Source of the DNA: Ruminococcus sp.
Lineage (GTDB): Bacteria > Bacillota > Clostridia > Oscillospirales > Acutalibacteraceae
Reading direction: 5' to 3'
NCBI GenBank assembly: GCA_017404665.1
Contig: JAFRBX010000061.1
Location: forward strand, 1-60,835
DNA length: 60,835 nt
Shown: in pieces, positions 43,273 to 51,472 of the stretch
How the letters are laid out: each line of letters begins with the position of its first letter
Position numbering within the stretch: position 1 is the stretch's first letter
The notes under the pieces: generated by a model
Seen by the model: only the letters and a program-made list of their open reading frames with translations
Databases searched by the model: none
Told to the model about the DNA's origin: nothing
Translations under genes and position numbers: made by a program

Positions 43273-44355
43273 TTAATCTGTATCCTTGTCGTCTTCCGTA
43301 TCTTCGCCCCAGAAGCCGGATTCGGGACGGATATCGATCTTATAACCGGTCAGCTTTGCCGCCAGTCGGACATTCTGACCCTTGTTGCCGATCGCCAGCG
43401 AGAGCTGGCCGTCCGGAACGGTAGCCTTGCATGCCTTGGTGCCGTCATCGGCGAGCTCGACCTTTACCACGTTCGCAGGGGACAGTGCCGCCGCAATGAA
43501 TTTTTCGGGTTCTTCGCTGTAGGGCACGATGTCAATCTTTTCACCGCCGAGCTCTTCGACGATGGTATTGACGCGAGCGCCGCGGGTGCCGATGCACGCG
43601 CCGACTGCATCGATCTCGGGATCGTCGGAATAAACCGCCATCTTGGTGCGCGAGCCTGCCTCGCGGGAGATGGACTTGATGATCACGGTGCCGTCATAGA
43701 TCTCGGGGATCTCTTTCTCAAACAATCTCTTGACAAAATCGGGATGGGTACGCGAGATGATCGCGCGCGGACCGCGTTCGGTCTCCTTGACGCCCGCAAC
43801 ATACACCTTGACGGTGTCGCCCTCGCGAAGGATATCGTTCGGGATCTGTTCGGACTTGGGAAGCACAGTGATCGCGTTGCCGAATTTCAGAGTCGCATTG
43901 CCGGTGACTGGATCGACGCGTTCGATGGTCGCGGTAGCGATCTCCTGCGCCTTAGACTGGAACTCGACCAGCATTTGATCCTTCTCACCGTCGCGGATGC
44001 CCTGACGGATCACGGAGCGGGCGGTCTGGACGGCGATGCGTCCGAACTGCTTGGGTTCGAGCGGGATGCCGATCTCCTTGCCGACAGCGGCACGCTTGCT
44101 GATAATCATCGCGTCTGCGAGAGAAATCTCGTAGTTCGGATCCTCCACCTCTTCCACGACCGTTTTCATCAGCTTAACGGAGAAGGTGTTCTTCTCGGGA
44201 TCCATCTTGATCTCGACGTTTTCGTTGCCGCCGTACAGATTGCGGCAGGCGGTGACGATCGCTTTCTTTATCTGAGTGATCATGTACTCAGCGGGGATTC
44301 CTTTCTCTTTTTCGAGGAGCTTCAGCGCCTCAAAGAGCTCTTTATTGCTTGCCAT
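43273..44355 (-). CDS. nusA: Transcription termination/antitermination factor NusA
   Basis: This 360-residue protein has a NusA N-terminal RNA polymerase-binding domain (residues 1-125), S1 (~135-200), KH1 and KH2 (~230-345, with GTRGARVNTIVEELGGEKIDIV and IGNKGQNVRLAAKLTGYKIDI). It lacks the C-terminal acidic repeats, as usual for Firmicutes. It is downstream of rimP but separated from it by a repeat element. Confidence 0.96.
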   Translation of the reverse strand: MASNKELFEALKLLEKEKGIPAEYMITQIKKAIVTACRNLYGGNENVEIKMDPEKNTFSVKLMKTVVEEVEDPNYEISLADAMIISKRAAVGKEIGIPLEPKQFGRIAVQTARSVIRQGIRDGEKDQMLVEFQSKAQEIATATIERVDPVTGNATLKFGNAITVLPKSEQIPNDILREGDTVKVYVAGVKETERGPRAIISRTHPDFVKRLFEKEIPEIYDGTVIIKSISREAGSRTKMAVYSDDPEIDAVGACIGTRGARVNTIVEELGGEKIDIVPYSEEPEKFIAAALSPANVVKVELADDGTKACKATVPDGQLSLAIGNKGQNVRLAAKLTGYKIDIRPESGFWGEDTEDDKDTD

Positions 44356-44403
44356 TTTTCCAAATCAAACCTTTCTATATAAAATGAAAATTGAAAACAA
44401 TTT

Positions 44404-44538
44404 TTAGATAAGAGAGAACAGATAAAAGAGAACAGTTATGGATTCTCGCTTTGCTCAATCAATCTTAGGAAAACAAAACGCGAAGCGTTTCCCTTCACTG
44501 TTATCTGTTATCTATTATCTGTTATCTGATAACTAAGG
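44404..44538. repeat. AGATAACAG-type inverted element in the rimP-nusA gap
   Basis: AGATAAGAGAGAACAGATAAAAGAG units on the left, CTGTTATCTGTTATCTATTATCTG on the right, and a centre with TCTCGCTTTGCTCAATC. It interrupts what is normally a tight rimP-nusA pair. Confidence 0.75.
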
Positions 44539-44545
44539 CTCCGCC

Positions 44546-45025
44546 TCAGTCGAAGTCGTCCAGCTTGATATAAGCCGCGTCTTTCTTATTGATCGTGACG
44601 GTATTCTCGCCGCTGTGGTCGGTGACGGTGACCATACCGTCCTCATACGCTGTCAGCACGCCCTTGAACTCCTTGCCGATCCCATCGAGCGGACGGATCA
44701 TCTTGACCATGATATCCGCGCCGATGAACTGTTCAAAGTGTTCGGGGCGTATCAGCTCGCGTTCGACGCCCGGGGAGCTGACCTCGAGGATGTACTCGCC
44801 GTCGATGGGATCCGCCTGATCGAGCGGTTCGTCCAGCGCGCGGGACATCCGCTCGCAGTCGTTGATATCCACGCCGCCGTCTTTGTCGATAAATACCCGC
44901 AGATACCACTGCGAGCCCTCCTTCAGATACCGCACGTCCCATATCCTCAGTCCTAAGCTGTCGGCGATCGGTGCGGCGATCTCTTCGACAACGGAGACGG
45001 TGTTTTTTCCTTTGCTGTTCGCCAA
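44546..45025 (-). CDS. rimP: Ribosome maturation factor RimP
   Basis: This 159-residue protein matches RimP, needed for 30S assembly. The N-terminal domain carries the LRVFID and IDDC-like (VDINDCERMSRAL) blocks and the C-terminal SH3-like domain the EVSSPGVERELIRPEHFEQFIG pattern. The start is a TTG at 45025 with AAAGGAGGG just upstream; an upstream ATG lies in an attenuator-like leader without a ribosome site. It heads the operon running to truB. Confidence 0.93.
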   Translation of the reverse strand: MANSKGKNTVSVVEEIAAPIADSLGLRIWDVRYLKEGSQWYLRVFIDKDGGVDINDCERMSRALDEPLDQADPIDGEYILEVSSPGVERELIRPEHFEQFIGADIMVKMIRPLDGIGKEFKGVLTAYEDGMVTVTDHSGENTVTINKKDAAYIKLDDFD

Positions 45026-45056
45026 AGTATCCCTCCTTTGGAGTGTAAACAATAAC

Positions 45057-45086
45057 AAAGAGCGGGTCCGTCAAGACCCACTCTTT
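45057..45086 (-). promoter_or_regulatory. Hairpin in the rimP leader
   Basis: AAAGAGCGGGTC and GACCCACTCTTT form a near-perfect 12-bp stem (one G-T pair) just before the rimP ribosome site. Similar AAAGAGTGGG hairpins precede the nusA operon in related Firmicutes, as I recall. It may attenuate transcription; NusA autoregulation is a guess. Confidence 0.55.
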
Positions 45087-45212
45087 ACGCTAACATATCT
45101 TACTGTAGCTTATTTTATCACTATTATTCTTTATTGTCAAGTAAATGGTCACCAAATATGCGTCTCAACTTACGGCGGTTTTTACTCATTTTGATTATTT
45201 TTCAAAAAAGTA

Positions 45213-45241
45213 TTGACAAAACAATGATTTCCTGCTATTAT
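45213..45241 (+). promoter_or_regulatory. Predicted cysK promoter
   Basis: TTGACA (45213-45218), 17-bp spacer, TATTAT (45236-45241). The 413-bp gap between rimP and cysK otherwise holds the rimP leader, an Rrf2-like operator and a leader of about 185 nt with no gene. Confidence 0.65.
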
Positions 45242-45243
45242 AA

Positions 45244-45266
45244 TACCAACCTACTTGATTGGTAGG
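45244..45266. promoter_or_regulatory. Candidate Rrf2 operator upstream of cysK
   Basis: TACCAA (45244-45249) and TTGGTA (45259-45264) form a dyad, extended by GATTGGTAGG (45257-45266). The reverse complement CCTACCAATC occurs in the promoter of the Rrf2 gene at 48399-48408. It overlaps the transcription start region, fitting repression. Confidence 0.6.
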
Positions 45267-45438
45267 ATTGATTGAAGGTGATTTGATGTATCTAAGTGGT
45301 TTTCGATGTTGAAGCAAATAATGAACACGGCAATTTCCTGACGATATTTTTGGGAAGAGCTGACAGGTGTATCTCGCCCCTGATCTGCAATGAGGCTTTA
45401 CAAACAAAATTTGATACTATATAATAAGGAGAACCATT

Positions 45439-46371
45439 ATGGCTAATATTTATACTTCCGCCGACCAGCTGATCGGCAAGACCCCGCTGCTCGAACTGAG
45501 CAATATCGAAAAAAATCTGAACCTGAACGCGAAAATCCTCGCGAAGCTGGAATACTTTAATCCCGCAGGCTCGGTCAAAGACCGTATCGCAAAGGCGATG
45601 ATCGACGACGCCGAAGCAAAGGGACTGCTGCATGAGGGCAGCGTCATCATCGAGCCGACCTCCGGCAACACCGGCATCGGTCTGGCGGCTGTCGCGGCGG
45701 CAAGAGGCTATCGCATCATCATCGTGATGCCCGAGACGATGAGCGTCGAGCGCAGACAGCTGATGAAGGCATACGGCGCTGAGCTGGTGCTGACCGAAGG
45801 CAGCAAGGGCATGAAGGGCGCGATCGCCAAGGCCGATGAGCTCGCCGCAGAGATCGAAGGCGCGTTCATTCCCGGTCAGTTCATCAATCCCGCCAACCCT
45901 GCCGCTCACCTTGCGACCACCGGTCCCGAGATCTATGAGGATACCGACGGCAAGGTAGACATCTTTGTCGCAGGCGTCGGCACGGGCGGTACCGTCACCG
46001 GCGTAGGCGAATATCTGAAAAGTAAAAATCCCGACGTCAAAGTCGTTGCTGTGGAGCCCGCCTCCTCACCCGTGCTCAGCAAGGGTACCGCAGGCGCGCA
46101 CAAGATACAGGGTATCGGCGCGGGCTTTGTCCCCGATGTGCTGAATACCGGCGTTTACGATGAGATCATCGCCGTTGAGAACGACGATGCTTTCGCGACA
46201 GGCAAGCTCATCGGCAAGAACGAGGGCGTGCTGGTCGGCATCTCCTCCGGCGCGGCGGCTTACGCGGCGATCCAGCTCAGTAAGCGTCCCGAGAATGCGG
46301 GCAAGAACATCGTCGTTCTTCTGCCGGATACGGGCGACCGCTACCTGTCGACTTCGCTGTTCCAAGACTGA
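45439..46371 (+). CDS. cysK: Cysteine synthase
   Basis: This 310-residue PLP enzyme converts O-acetylserine and sulfide to cysteine. [10 protein letters not shown] contains the PLP Lys47, SGNTGIGLA is the substrate loop, and [14 protein letters not shown] the phosphate pocket. AAGGAG precedes the ATG. It completes the pathway begun by cysE elsewhere in the window. A candidate Rrf2 operator upstream and the Rrf2 gene nearby suggest repression when cysteine or Fe-S status is sufficient. Confidence 0.96.
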   Translation: MANIYTSADQLIGKTPLLELSNIEKNLNLNAKILAKLEYFNPAGSVKDRIAKAMIDDAEAKGLLHEGSVIIEPTSGNTGIGLAAVAAARGYRIIIVMPETMSVERRQLMKAYGAELVLTEGSKGMKGAIAKADELAAEIEGAFIPGQFINPANPAAHLATTGPEIYEDTDGKVDIFVAGVGTGGTVTGVGEYLKSKNPDVKVVAVEPASSPVLSKGTAGAHKIQGIGAGFVPDVLNTGVYDEIIAVENDDAFATGKLIGKNEGVLVGISSGAAAYAAIQLSKRPENAGKNIVVLLPDTGDRYLSTSLFQD

Positions 46372-46380
46372 TAAAAACTG

Positions 46381-46411
46381 ACGGCTTCGGGTAACACCGG
46401 AGCCGTTTTTC
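46381..46411 (+). terminator. Terminator after cysK
   Basis: ACGGCTTCGG pairs with CCGGAGCCGT, followed by TTTTTC. Confidence 0.85.
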
Positions 46412-46441
46412 GGATGTAAGTATTTCACTTTGATCTGATTA

Positions 46442-46492
46442 ATCGGTTAAGATTGCCACGTCGTCGGCTTTGTGCCGACTCCTCGCAATGAC
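46442..46492. repeat. GAGATTGCC/CGCAATGAC repeat, copy 10
   Basis: ATCGGTTAAGATTGCC to CTCGCAATGAC with a GTCGGCTTTGTGCCGAC hairpin centre. In the leader of the S-component gene. Confidence 0.75.
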
Positions 46493-46516
46493 ATTTTGTA
46501 TAAAGAAGGAATGTAT

Positions 46517-47056
46517 ATGAAGACTAGACACTCGGCGCACACCCTGCACATCGTGATCGCGGCAATGTTTGCGGCGATGATCGCGGTGATGACGGCGTTT
46601 GTCCAAATCAAAACGCCTACCGGCGGCTACGTTCATCTAGGCGATTCGATGATCTACCTGACAGCGAGCTTTCTGCCCCTGCCGTTTGCGGTTGCGGCGT
46701 CCGCCATCGGCGGCGGCATAGCCGACCTGCTGGTCTATCCCGAAACGCTGATCTACACCGTCATCATCAAAGCGGTCAACGCGGTGTTTTTCAGCGCGAA
46801 AAGCGATAAGCTGCTGACAAAGCGCAATGCTCTGATGACCATCCCGTCGGGACTGGTCACCGTCGTCGGCTATTCGATCTCCAAGCTGATCCGTCTGCTG
46901 CTGGCGGGCGACAGCCTTCAAAGCGCCTTAGTCAACGCTCTGTGGAAGATGCCCGAGAACGCGATACAAGCGGTCGCCTCGGCGATCATCTTCATCCTGA
47001 TCGCTGCTGCGTTCGATAAAGCGGACATCAAAAAGCGCATGCTGGGTATGCAGTAA
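46517..47056 (+). CDS. ECF-type transporter S component
   Basis: This 179-residue membrane protein has about five to six helices and the ECF S-component features: a small N-terminal helix with AAMFAAMIAVMTAF (an Ala-rich docking pattern for EcfT) and GGYVHLGDSMIYL, followed by PFAVAASAIGGGIADLL. The ligand is not told; it resembles the TIGR04002/HmpT-like group. The shared EcfA/T module would be elsewhere. The start at 46517 is preferred over ATG 46511 for spacing to AAGGA. Confidence 0.82.
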   Translation: MKTRHSAHTLHIVIAAMFAAMIAVMTAFVQIKTPTGGYVHLGDSMIYLTASFLPLPFAVAASAIGGGIADLLVYPETLIYTVIIKAVNAVFFSAKSDKLLTKRNALMTIPSGLVTVVGYSISKLIRLLLAGDSLQSALVNALWKMPENAIQAVASAIIFILIAAAFDKADIKKRMLGMQ

Positions 47057-47080
47057 CAGAATTATTGAGTGATTTAGAAA

Positions 47081-47112
47081 AACGCCTTGCGAAATCATTT
47101 CGCAGGGCGTTT
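47081..47112. terminator. Terminator after the S-component gene
   Basis: AACGCCTTGCGAAAT pairs with ATTTCGCAGGGCGTT (one mismatch), followed by TTATT. Confidence 0.8.
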
Positions 47113-47115
47113 ATT

Positions 47116-47223
47116 GTAGGGACGAGCATTGCTCGTCCGCAGAATGACGGACGTTGTTGTTATCGAAAATGTAAGATAGGATGGAACACACCTACCACGC
47201 GGACGACCGGTGGTCGTCCCTAC
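47116..47223. repeat. GTAGGGAC-ended palindromic element, copy 3 (108 bp)
   Basis: GTAGGGACGAGCATTGCTCG begins and GACGACCGGTGGTCGTC..CCTAC ends the element. Its right end provides the TAG stop codon of mnmA (47220-47222). Confidence 0.8.
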
Positions 47224-48269
47224 ATGATAACTCCCCCGCCGAGAACGACGTCCCCGTCGTACAGCACGCACGCCTGACCGGGGGTGATTGCGCGAATCGG
47301 CTCGTCAAAGATCACCGTCACGCTGCCATCCTCATTCGGATGAGCGGTCGCGGGCTTCTCCTTCTGGCGGTAGCGGGTCTTTGCCTTGCAGCGGACCGGT
47401 GCAGCCGGCGTCGTTCCCGTGATCCAGTTAAAATCCTCCACCTGAGCGACAGTGCTGAACAGATAGCTTTCGTCGCCCAGCACAACGGTGTTGTCATCAG
47501 CGCTGATCTTCACCACGTAGATCGGTCTGCCGACGCTGATACCCAGATGCTTGCGCTGACCGATCGTATAATGCGAGATGCCCTTGTGCCGTCCGAGCAC
47601 CTCGCCGTCAACGGTCACAAAATCGCCTGCGGGCGTCCCGCCGCCGAACCGTTCGATGAATCCCGCGTAGTCGCCGTCAGGTACAAAGCAGATATCCTGA
47701 CTGTCGGGCTTTTGCGCATTGACAAAACCATTTTCTGCGGCGATGCGGCGCACCTCGTCCTTAGTCAGTTCGCCGAGCGGAAAACGGATGCGGGCAAGCT
47801 GCTCCTGCGTCAGGCAGTACAGCACATAGCTTTGATCCTTTGCGGGATCAAGCGCCTTTTTCAGCACATATTTCCCATCTTGCTGTTCGATACGGGCGTA
47901 GTGACCCGTTACCGCCAGCTCACAGCCGAGCTCCCGCGCGCGGAGCAGGAGCTTATCGAACTTCATATAGCGATTGCAGTCGATGCAGGGGTTGGGCGTG
48001 ACGCCGCGGCGGTAGCAATCAACGAACTTGCGGATGATCTTTTCTTCAAAATCGCCGGTGAAATTAAAGACATAATACGGGATCCTGAGGCGGTGACACA
48101 CCGCGCGTGCGTCCTCGACCTCCTTGAGCGAACAGCAGGACTTTTCGCTGTCATCGTCTTCGGGCTTATCGAACAGACGCATCGTACAGCCGATACGCTC
48201 ATGATCCTTCATCAATAATGCCGCGACAGACGAATCCACGCCGCCGCTCATCGCGATCAATGCTTTCAT
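47220..48269 (-). CDS. mnmA: tRNA-specific 2-thiouridylase
   Basis: This 349-residue enzyme adds sulfur to U34 of Lys, Glu and Gln tRNAs. The ATP pyrophosphatase loop AMSGGVDSSVAALL is N-terminal. NPCIDCNRYMKF carries a catalytic Cys near residue 100 and DSQDICFV the second Cys near residue 195. It depends on a cysteine desulfurase for sulfur, so it is a fitting neighbour for the cysK and Rrf2 genes. Its stop codon is formed by the repeat element. Confidence 0.95.
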   Translation of the reverse strand: MKALIAMSGGVDSSVAALLMKDHERIGCTMRLFDKPEDDDSEKSCCSLKEVEDARAVCHRLRIPYYVFNFTGDFEEKIIRKFVDCYRRGVTPNPCIDCNRYMKFDKLLLRARELGCELAVTGHYARIEQQDGKYVLKKALDPAKDQSYVLYCLTQEQLARIRFPLGELTKDEVRRIAAENGFVNAQKPDSQDICFVPDGDYAGFIERFGGGTPAGDFVTVDGEVLGRHKGISHYTIGQRKHLGISVGRPIYVVKISADDNTVVLGDESYLFSTVAQVEDFNWITGTTPAAPVRCKAKTRYRQKEKPATAHPNEDGSVTVIFDEPIRAITPGQACVLYDGDVVLGGGVIM

Positions 48270-48288
48270 AGGAGACTCGCTTTCAAAA

Positions 48289-48336
48289 TTCGATAAAGAT
48301 TGACACGGGATGAATGTGCGTTCACCCTCGCAATGC
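48289..48336. repeat. GAGATTGCC/CGCAATGAC repeat, copy 11, degenerate
   Basis: CGATAAAGATTGACACGG to CCCTCGCAATGCCGG; several changes from the other copies. It lies between the divergent mnmA and Rrf2 genes. Confidence 0.5.
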
Positions 48337-48390
48337 CGGTTGATATGCTGACATTATATAATAAAAAAAGAAAAGTGTAAAGAGAAAAGC

Positions 48391-48420
48391 TTGATTTACC
48401 TACCAATCCTGTGGTATAAT
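48391..48420 (+). promoter_or_regulatory. Rrf2 gene promoter with operator inside
   Basis: TTGATT (48391-48396), 18-bp spacer, TATAAT (48415-48420). Between them lies CCTACCAATC (48399-48408), the reverse complement of the block upstream of cysK, and TACCAATCCTGTGGTA forms a dyad. Autorepression is likely. Confidence 0.6.
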
Positions 48421-48498
48421 ATAATTAATAATAAATATTTTGTTTTTATAATCGGGAGGAACAAGCCCCTCCCCCTACTGTTGATAAGGGTGATTTTT

Positions 48499-48927
48499 AT
48501 GATGGTATCAACCAGAGGCCGCTACGCGCTGCGCGTGCTGATTGATCTTGCCGAGCATAATAACGGCGCGTATATTCCGATGAAGGACGTGGCTGCGCGG
48601 CAGGAAATTTCGTTGAAATATCTGGAGCGTATCCTTCCCACGCTCTCCAAAGCAAAGCTGATCGAGGGCGTTCACGGCAAGGGCGGCGGCTACAAGCTGA
48701 CCCGCGACCCCGACCAATACACGGTCGGTGAGATCCTGCGCCTGACAGAAGGCGACCTCTCCCCTGTCGCGTGCCTTTCTCCGGACGCCGCGCCTTGCGA
48801 GCGCGCCGCGGAATGCCGCACCCTGCAGATGTGGCAGGGATTTTACGACCTGACCAACAAATACTTTGACGGCATCACGATCGCCGACCTTGCTCAAACC
48901 GACAGTGCGGATAATTATGTGATTTAA
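48499..48927 (+). CDS. Rrf2-family transcriptional regulator
   Basis: This 142-residue protein begins MMVSTRGRYALRVLIDLAEH and has the winged helix with EISLKYLERILPTL as recognition region. Three cysteines, Cys92, Cys100 and Cys106 (VACLSPDAAPCERAAECRTLQMW), match the Fe-S ligand triad of IscR-like members, with one extra residue pair in the first spacing. It may sense Fe-S or cysteine status. Its promoter and that of cysK share the operator motif. The start at 48499 has AAGGGTG upstream; an upstream in-frame ATG is not used. Confidence 0.88.
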   Translation: MMVSTRGRYALRVLIDLAEHNNGAYIPMKDVAARQEISLKYLERILPTLSKAKLIEGVHGKGGGYKLTRDPDQYTVGEILRLTEGDLSPVACLSPDAAPCERAAECRTLQMWQGFYDLTNKYFDGITIADLAQTDSADNYVI

Positions 48928-48961
48928 AGCCTTACCCTCAAGGGGAAGGCTCAGCATCAAC

Positions 48962-48994
48962 AACGCCCCTCCGAACGATCGGAAGGGCGTTGTT
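48962..48994 (+). terminator. Terminator after the Rrf2 gene
   Basis: AACGCCCCTCCGA (48962-48974) pairs with TCGGAAGGGCGTT (48979-48991, one mismatch), then TGTT. A CCTTACCCTCAAGGGGAAGGC fragment of the GGGGAAGG element family lies at 48927-48956. Confidence 0.7.
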
Positions 48995-49070
48995 CATGGG
49001 TTTACGGTTTACTTTTGTCCCGCCGTTGATGAAACGTCAAATCAAAATGACGTTTGCAAAGGGCGGAAAG

Positions 49071-49112
49071 CGGTTGCGATTGCCGCGGCAAATGCATTTG
49101 CCACGCAATGAC
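49071..49112. repeat. GAGATTGCC/CGCAATGAC repeat, copy 12
   Basis: CGGTTGCGATTGCC to CACGCAATGAC, one or two changes from consensus. It ends 2 bp before the glgP stop. Confidence 0.65.
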
Positions 49113-49114
49113 AA

Positions 49115-51469
49115 TCATTTAACTTTCCAGATCTCGGTCGCGTACTGGAGGATGGTGCGGTCGGAGCTGAATGTGCCGCAGTGCGCTACGTTCTTGAGGC
49201 ACTTGGTACCGAAGGCGATGCGATCCTTGTAATCGTTGTTCGCCTGCAGCTTCTTCGCAACATAATCCTGCAGATCATAGAGCAGGAAGTAGTGGTCACA
49301 GTGGTGCCAGTTGGTGCCGTTGATGAGTGCGTTGTGCAGCTCGGCGAAGGAGCCCTCGCCGGTAGCGCCGTTGTCAGAGAAGGTACCGTCGATCAGGGTG
49401 TCGACGACACGCTTGATCATCGGGTTGGCATTGTAGATCGCGCGCGCGTCGTAGCCTTCCTTCTTCAGGCGCTCGATATCCTCGACTCTGCCGCCGAAGA
49501 TATACTCGTTCTCTTCGCCTGCCTGCTGCGCGATCTCAACGTTCGCGCCGTCGTAGGTACCCAGCGTCACGGCGCCGTTGAACATAAACTTCATGTTGCC
49601 GGTACCGGAGGCCTCTGTACCCGCTGTGGAGGTCTGCTCGGAAATATCCGCCGCTACGACCAGTTTCTCGGCGTAGGAGACGTTGTAGTTCGAAACGAAT
49701 ACGACCTGCAGCTTATCCTTGGTGTCGGGATCGTTGTTGACGAGGTTCGCGATCTCGTTGATGTACTTGATGATCGCCTTTGCTCTCTTGTAGCCGGGAG
49801 CCGCCTTCGCGCCGAAGATGAAGCAGGTGGGCTGGAAGTCGGGCAGCTGACCGCTCTTGATGCGGAAATAGATCCACATGATCGAGAAGGCGTTGAGCAG
49901 CTGGCGCTTATACTCATGCAGACGCTTGACTTGGATGTCGAAAATGAACTTGGGATTCACCTCTACGCCGTCCATCTTCTTGATATAGGCTGCGAGCTGC
50001 TTTTTCTTTGTATACTTGATCTTGTTGAATTCCTTGACGGAATCGGGGTTGATGTGCGCGTCGAGCTGTTCCATCTTGCTCATATCCTTGAGCCAGCCGG
50101 AGCCGATGCGGTCGGTGATGAAGGACGCAAGCTCAGGGTTGCACAGACCGAGCCAGCGGCGCTGGGTGATGCCGTTGGTCTTGTTCTGGAAGCGCTCGGG
50201 GTAGACCCAGTACCACTCCTTGAGCACGTCGTTCTTCAGGATCTCGGTGTGGATCCACGCAACGCCGTTGACATAGGAGGATACATACATCGCGAGTCGC
50301 GCCATATGGACCTTGCCGTCGCGGATGATGCCCATCGCGTTGATGTTGTGCTCTTCGACGCCCTTATACTTGAGGTCATGCCACTGGCGCTCATTGATGC
50401 GCTCGATGATGGCAAACACATCGGGGATGATCATCTTCATCAGACCGGTATCCCACTTCTCCAGCGCCTCAGCCATAACGGTGTGGTTGGTGTAGTTGAA
50501 GACCTTCTGCGCTACATCGAACGCGAAGTCAAAGTCGCAGCCCTCATTCTGAAGCAGACGGATCAGCTCAGGAATGGATACGACGGGATGCGTATCGTTG
50601 AGCTGGATGGTGGTCATCTCGGCAAAATGCGAGAAGTCGCTGCCGAACTTCATCTTATATCTGCGGATGATGTCCTGCAGGGACGCAGAGGAGAAGAAGT
50701 ACTGCTGCTTTAAGCGCAGGATCTTGCCCTCGTAGCTGTTATCGTTGGGATAGAGGACCTTAGAAATGTTCTCACAGTTGTTCTTGTTCTTGACGGCGTC
50801 GTCATAGCGGCCGTCGTTAAACGCGAGGAAGTCGAAGCCCTCTACCGGCTCCGCCTGCCACAGACGCAGGGTGTTGACGTTCTTGGTGCCGTAGCCGATG
50901 ATCGCCATATCATAGGGAACGGCAACAACGGTGCTGTCGGCAAAGTTAACGACCTGAGTCTGATCGACGCGGCGGATGCACCACGGATCGGCATACTTGA
51001 GCCAGTCGTCTGCGACCTCTACCTGATAGCCGTCCTTGATCAGCTGCTTGAACAAACCGTAGCGGTAGAAGATGCCGTAGCCGTCCAGCGGGACCTCCTG
51101 CGTCGCTGCGGAATCAAGGAAGCAGGCAGCCAATCTGCCCAGACCGCCGTTACCCAGCGCGGCGTCCTCGATATCCTCAAAGCGGTTGATATCGATACCC
51201 TTGCTCTTTAAGAGGTCCTTGACCTCGTCGAGGATGCCCATGCAGTACAGGTTGTTGTAGAACATCCTGCCCATCAGGAACTCGGCGGAGAAGTAGTAAG
51301 CCCTTCTGCCTTCCTCATGTTTTTTCTTGCTCTTGCGCCAGTTGTCGGCGATCTCACCCATGATCGCCTTACCGATGACAAGATGAAGCTGCTCGGTATT
51401 CAGGCTTCTGGGTTTTTTACAATATGCGGCCTTCGCAATCGCGGTAATCTGATCCATTGTGATAGCCAT
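49115..51469 (-). CDS. glgP: Glycogen/maltodextrin phosphorylase
   Basis: This 784-residue protein cleaves alpha-1,4-glucans with phosphate to glucose 1-phosphate. The family marks are RRAYYFSAEFLMGR near residue 55, the nucleotide/glucan domains, and TEASGTGNMKFMFNGAVTLGTYDGANVEI near residue 640 with the PLP Lys in GNMKF. Total length is normal. GGAGG lies before the ATG, and it starts 3 bp after the malQ stop, so malQ-glgP is a coupled operon. Confidence 0.97.
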   Translation of the reverse strand: MAITMDQITAIAKAAYCKKPRSLNTEQLHLVIGKAIMGEIADNWRKSKKKHEEGRRAYYFSAEFLMGRMFYNNLYCMGILDEVKDLLKSKGIDINRFEDIEDAALGNGGLGRLAACFLDSAATQEVPLDGYGIFYRYGLFKQLIKDGYQVEVADDWLKYADPWCIRRVDQTQVVNFADSTVVAVPYDMAIIGYGTKNVNTLRLWQAEPVEGFDFLAFNDGRYDDAVKNKNNCENISKVLYPNDNSYEGKILRLKQQYFFSSASLQDIIRRYKMKFGSDFSHFAEMTTIQLNDTHPVVSIPELIRLLQNEGCDFDFAFDVAQKVFNYTNHTVMAEALEKWDTGLMKMIIPDVFAIIERINERQWHDLKYKGVEEHNINAMGIIRDGKVHMARLAMYVSSYVNGVAWIHTEILKNDVLKEWYWVYPERFQNKTNGITQRRWLGLCNPELASFITDRIGSGWLKDMSKMEQLDAHINPDSVKEFNKIKYTKKKQLAAYIKKMDGVEVNPKFIFDIQVKRLHEYKRQLLNAFSIMWIYFRIKSGQLPDFQPTCFIFGAKAAPGYKRAKAIIKYINEIANLVNNDPDTKDKLQVVFVSNYNVSYAEKLVVAADISEQTSTAGTEASGTGNMKFMFNGAVTLGTYDGANVEIAQQAGEENEYIFGGRVEDIERLKKEGYDARAIYNANPMIKRVVDTLIDGTFSDNGATGEGSFAELHNALINGTNWHHCDHYFLLYDLQDYVAKKLQANNDYKDRIAFGTKCLKNVAHCGTFSSDRTILQYATEIWKVK

Positions 51470-51472
51470 GTG

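Noticed and set aside
45397-45425. TTTACA-17-TATAAT close to cysK
   Set aside because: Although well spaced, its start site would fall at the ribosome site (AAGGAG, 45426-45431), so it could not give a normal leader.
49181-50713. Open frame of 510 codons opposite glgP
   Set aside because: Shadow of the glgP coding strand; no ribosome site or domain.
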